This document shows positions 6,807 to 8,379 of a DNA stretch of 8,379 nt, piece after piece. The position numbers and the translations under genes were made by a program. The DNA comes from Kiritimatiellia bacterium (GTDB taxonomy: Bacteria; Verrucomicrobiota; Kiritimatiellia; SLAD01). The stretch lies in assembly GCA_007128275.1 (NCBI GenBank), contig SKXR01000137.1, positions 1-8,379 on the forward strand, read 5' to 3'. The notes under the pieces are model-generated. The model ran no database searches, was not told the origin of the DNA, and saw only the letters and a list, made by a program, of their open reading frames with translations. Position 1 is the stretch's first letter; every line of letters starts with the position of its first letter.

Positions 6807-8144
6807 TCACTCCAGTAATTCGAATGGGCTGCGGATCCCGACCCCCGTTTGCTGCGCCGTGTGAAGGTAAATCTGCGTGGTGGACACGTCGGCATGGCCT
6901 AGCAAATCCTGCACATCGCGAATACCCGTCCCCGACGCCAGCAAGTGCGTCGCGAAACTGTGACGCAGGGTGTGGGGCGTCACATGCTTATCGAGTTTCG
7001 CTTTCCGCGCCGCCTCCCGAATCGCCTTCTGGAACGTCACATCCAGAACGTGATGGCGTCGTTTAACGCCGGTACGCGGATCGCGCATCAGACTGCGCGA
7101 AGGGAAGAACCAGTACCAAATGAATTTTTCGCCGGCCGTGGGCCATTTCCGCTCCATCGCCTGCGGCATATAGACGCCCGGCAGGCCGGTTTCCCGATCC
7201 TTCTTATGCAGGTCACGCAAGCGTTCACGATGTGCTTTGAGCACAGGCGCGAGTCTGGAAGGAATCATGGTATACCGGCTCTTGCCGCCCTTCCCGAATT
7301 GCACGGACATTTGCAGACGATCCAGGTCCACGTCCTTCACCCGCAAACGCAACAACTCCGACAAACGCAAGCCGCTGGAATACATCAGTTGCGCCATTAG
7401 CCGACTCGTCCCGCTCATCGCACCGAACAGCCGCAGACATTCCTGCTGCGTCAGCACCGTCGGGACCTTGCGTCCTTTGCGCGCGCGTGTGAAATCACTG
7501 AAATCACCGGGCTCACGCTTGAACACCTCGCGAAACAGGAAGACCACCGCGTTCAGTGCCTGACTTTGCGTCGCGACCGCTACGCGTTCCTTCACCGCCA
7601 AATCCGATAGCCACCGTCTAATGTCCTGATGATCGAGCGCCTCCAAAGGTTTCTTTCCGCATGAGCCCATGAAGCGACGGCACCAGCCCCGGTACGTCTG
7701 CTCGCTGCGGAGCGCCAGCTGTTTTTCGCGAATGCGGCGCACCAAAGCGCGTTCCCACTCCGAAGCCCCCAAATCCGTCGCCGCATCGGGCGGAACATCA
7801 CTGGCTACCAGGTGACGAGATAACCCGGCCAGAGGCCTGGCCGACGGTCCCTTGACGGCCCCCTGCGAAGACCCTGTTTCGGAGGCAGGCGGGGAATCGG
7901 AGAAATACTCGTTGAAATACCAAAGCAACGCTTTCCGCCGCACGGCGAAACGTTCGGGAGGCATGTACGAGCGCTTCCAGTCCACGTGCTCCTTGAAGGT
8001 ATCCAGCGTGGGAGGTTTTCCTTCCTGTTTCAGCCAGTAATGAAACTTGACGATGGCCTCTCGATAAGCCGCTCGCTCGACTGCGGGAATCTCCCGCTCA
8101 AGCGCCGCCTGCCAATCGTGAATGCGTACATTTCGCACGGGCAT
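6807..8144 (-). CDS. intI: Integron integrase (IntI family tyrosine recombinase) with extra N-terminal domain
   Basis: IntI recombines gene cassettes between attI and attC sites. This 445-residue protein (ATG at 8144) carries the tyrosine-recombinase residues R260 (SSGLRLSE), K285/K288 (GKGGKSR), H391 and R394 (HTLRHSFAT), H417 (LLGHADVS) and nucleophile Y426 (TTQIYLH). The integron-specific insert that distinguishes IntI from XerC/D is present at about 322-372: MPQAMERKWP, DPRTGVKRRHH. The segment from about 129 aligns by eye with all of IntI1 (337 residues). Residues 1-84 are extra and look like a second SAM-like core-binding domain, joined by a Ser/Pro/Ala-rich linker (84-124). An in-frame TTG at 8156 would add four residues but lacks a ribosome site. 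The frame is intact, and base composition resembles the neighbouring genes, which suggests long residence in the chromosome. Confidence 0.95.
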   Translation of the reverse strand: MPVRNVRIHDWQAALEREIPAVERAAYREAIVKFHYWLKQEGKPPTLDTFKEHVDWKRSYMPPERFAVRRKALLWYFNEYFSDSPPASETGSSQGAVKGPSARPLAGLSRHLVASDVPPDAATDLGASEWERALVRRIREKQLALRSEQTYRGWCRRFMGSCGKKPLEALDHQDIRRWLSDLAVKERVAVATQSQALNAVVFLFREVFKREPGDFSDFTRARKGRKVPTVLTQQECLRLFGAMSGTSRLMAQLMYSSGLRLSELLRLRVKDVDLDRLQMSVQFGKGGKSRYTMIPSRLAPVLKAHRERLRDLHKKDRETGLPGVYMPQAMERKWPTAGEKFIWYWFFPSRSLMRDPRTGVKRRHHVLDVTFQKAIREAARKAKLDKHVTPHTLRHSFATHLLASGTGIRDVQDLLGHADVSTTQIYLHTAQQTGVGIRSPFELLE

Positions 8145-8148
8145 TCTC

Positions 8149-8164
8149 GTCCCCAAGTACGGGT
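8149..8164 (+). repeat. Leader repeat copy 1 (overlaps intI ribosome site)
   Basis: GTCCCCAAGTACGGGT differs from copy 2 at one of 16 positions. It is in the same orientation as copy 2, and the two start 22 bp apart, about two helical turns. It overlaps the intI ribosome binding site. Confidence 0.8.
8150..8154 (-). promoter_or_regulatory. Ribosome binding site of intI
   Basis: Read on the minus strand this is GGGGA, 5 nt before the ATG at 8144, which decides that start over the TTG at 8156. It lies inside a copy of the leader repeat, and the single base by which that copy differs from the next one (8154) creates the fourth G of this site. Confidence 0.6.
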
Positions 8165-8169
8165 TATAC
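8163..8169 (+). other. Weak candidate attI core (GTTRRRY-like)
   Basis: GTTATAC matches the integron crossover consensus GTTRRRY at 6 of 7 positions (T instead of a purine at position 5). It sits between repeat copies 1 and 2, just upstream of intI. It is unusually close to the intI start codon compared with attI1, and a 6/7 match occurs often by chance. It is listed only because no better core site exists in the leader. Confidence 0.15.
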
Positions 8170-8170
8170 G

Positions 8171-8186
8171 GTCCCGAAGTACGGGT
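8171..8186 (+). repeat. Leader repeat copy 2
   Basis: GTCCCGAAGTACGGGT, a direct repeat of copy 1 and the left arm of the 16-bp inverted repeat. Confidence 0.8.
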
Positions 8187-8228
8187 GCGCGGACACCTCC
8201 AACCTCACAGCCAGACCCACTCGCATAC

Positions 8229-8244
8229 CCCGTACTTCGGGACC
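8229..8244 (-). repeat. Leader repeat copy 3 (inverted)
   Basis: The right arm of the 16-bp inverted repeat, in opposite orientation to copies 1 and 2. In an intI transcript it lies upstream of both and could pair with either. Confidence 0.8.
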
Positions 8245-8288
8245 AGAATAGCGGCTCCCGCAGCGCGAATCCAGTTCAATTTCAATGA

Positions 8289-8294
8289 ATTATA
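8289..8294 (-). promoter_or_regulatory. Candidate -10 element of the intI promoter
   Basis: The minus strand reads TATAAT, a perfect -10 hexamer, inside the only AT-rich patch of the region (about 8268-8295). The -35 at 17-bp spacing (TATGGA, 8312-8317) is poor, so an activator or a non-standard sigma factor may be needed. A 9-bp pseudo-palindrome, TTCAATGAA (8281-8289), lies at the expected start-site side. Transcription from here would give an intI leader of roughly 137 nt that contains repeat copies 1, 2 and 3. Confidence 0.4.
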
Positions 8295-8342
8295 GCCTTG
8301 GCGCCCCGCCCTCCATATGGTAGGACAAGACCATCGGCCGAC

Positions 8343-8358
8343 ACCCTGAAGTACGGCC
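8343..8358 (+). repeat. Leader repeat copy 4 (diverged)
   Basis: ACCCTGAAGTACGGCC shares the 9-base core GAAGTACGG (8348-8356) and 11 of 16 positions with copy 2, in the same orientation. It is the weakest of the four copies. Confidence 0.5.
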
Positions 8359-8379
8359 AATACATACTGTTCGCGAGAC

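Larger units (their letters stand above)
8170..8244. repeat. Perfect 16-bp inverted repeat spanning 75 bp in the intI leader
   Basis: GGTCCCGAAGTACGGG (8170-8185) and CCCGTACTTCGGGACC (8229-8244) are exact reverse complements around 43 bp. The stem can extend inward by TGCG (8186-8189) with CGCA (8222-8225) if three bases (TAC) bulge out. Each arm is also a mini-hairpin by itself, CCCG-AAGTA-CGGG. The size is attC-like, but the GTTRRRY / RYYYAAC ends that define attC are missing. Confidence 0.85.

Noticed and set aside
6807..8156. TTG at 8156 as the intI start
   Set aside because: It lacks an upstream ribosome site, whereas the ATG at 8144 has GGGGA 5 nt before it.
8170..8244. The 75-bp inverted repeat as an attC site
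   Set aside because: The size fits, but the ends are GGTCCCG / CGGGACC rather than RYYYAAC / GTTRRRY, and the 16-bp arms are perfect, without the extra-helical bases typical of attC. No cassette gene lies next to it.
8298..8326. Plus-strand TTGGCG / TAGGAC pair as a cassette promoter (Pc)
   Set aside because: The spacing is 17 bp, but the -10 matches at only 3 of 6 bases; not better than chance.
8368..8379. Truncated LexA-like site (minus strand GAACA half-site with a partial second half at the window edge)
   Set aside because: The TGTTC-N4-GAACA pattern cannot be completed because the window ends; the visible part of the other half already has one mismatch, and the site is far upstream of the candidate -10.

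Overview
The window looks like chromosomal DNA of a GC-rich, Gram-negative-type bacterium. It holds six protein genes and no RNA genes, insertion sequences or CRISPR arrays. The mix of a GldA/GldF/GldG-like ABC transporter with a DUF4340 protein, a DUF2851 protein, a small Cys-rich protein and a chromosomal-type integron integrase suggests the PVC group (Verrucomicrobiota, Kiritimatiellota, Lentisphaerota) or a similar environmental lineage. That placement is inferred from gene content only and is not certain.

Left block (1-4633, minus strand): a tight four-gene operon read right to left. It encodes an ABC ATPase, an ABC-2 permease (4-bp ATGA overlap with the ATPase), a GldG-like membrane-anchored auxiliary subunit (13-bp gap) and a membrane-anchored DUF4340 protein (4-bp gap) that runs off the left edge. 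The products probably form one inner-membrane complex whose substrate is unknown. A 142-bp divergent intergenic region (4634-4775) with two short inverted repeats separates it from the next gene.

Middle (4776-6668): a plus-strand DUF2851 gene and a minus-strand gene for a small double Cys4 protein converge with no spacing. Their stop codons abut in the palindrome TGATCA.

Right block (6807-8379): an integron integrase gene (intI, minus strand) with the integron-specific insert and all catalytic residues. It also carries an extra N-terminal region of about 110 residues that looks like a second core-binding domain. Its upstream region holds a perfect 16-bp inverted repeat, a third near-identical copy overlapping the intI ribosome binding site, and a weaker fourth copy near the right edge. 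This is where attI and the intI promoter should lie. In the usual integron layout, gene cassettes would start at or beyond the right edge of the window. No attC site is visible here. The integrase with its repeat-rich leader is the most unusual part of the window.
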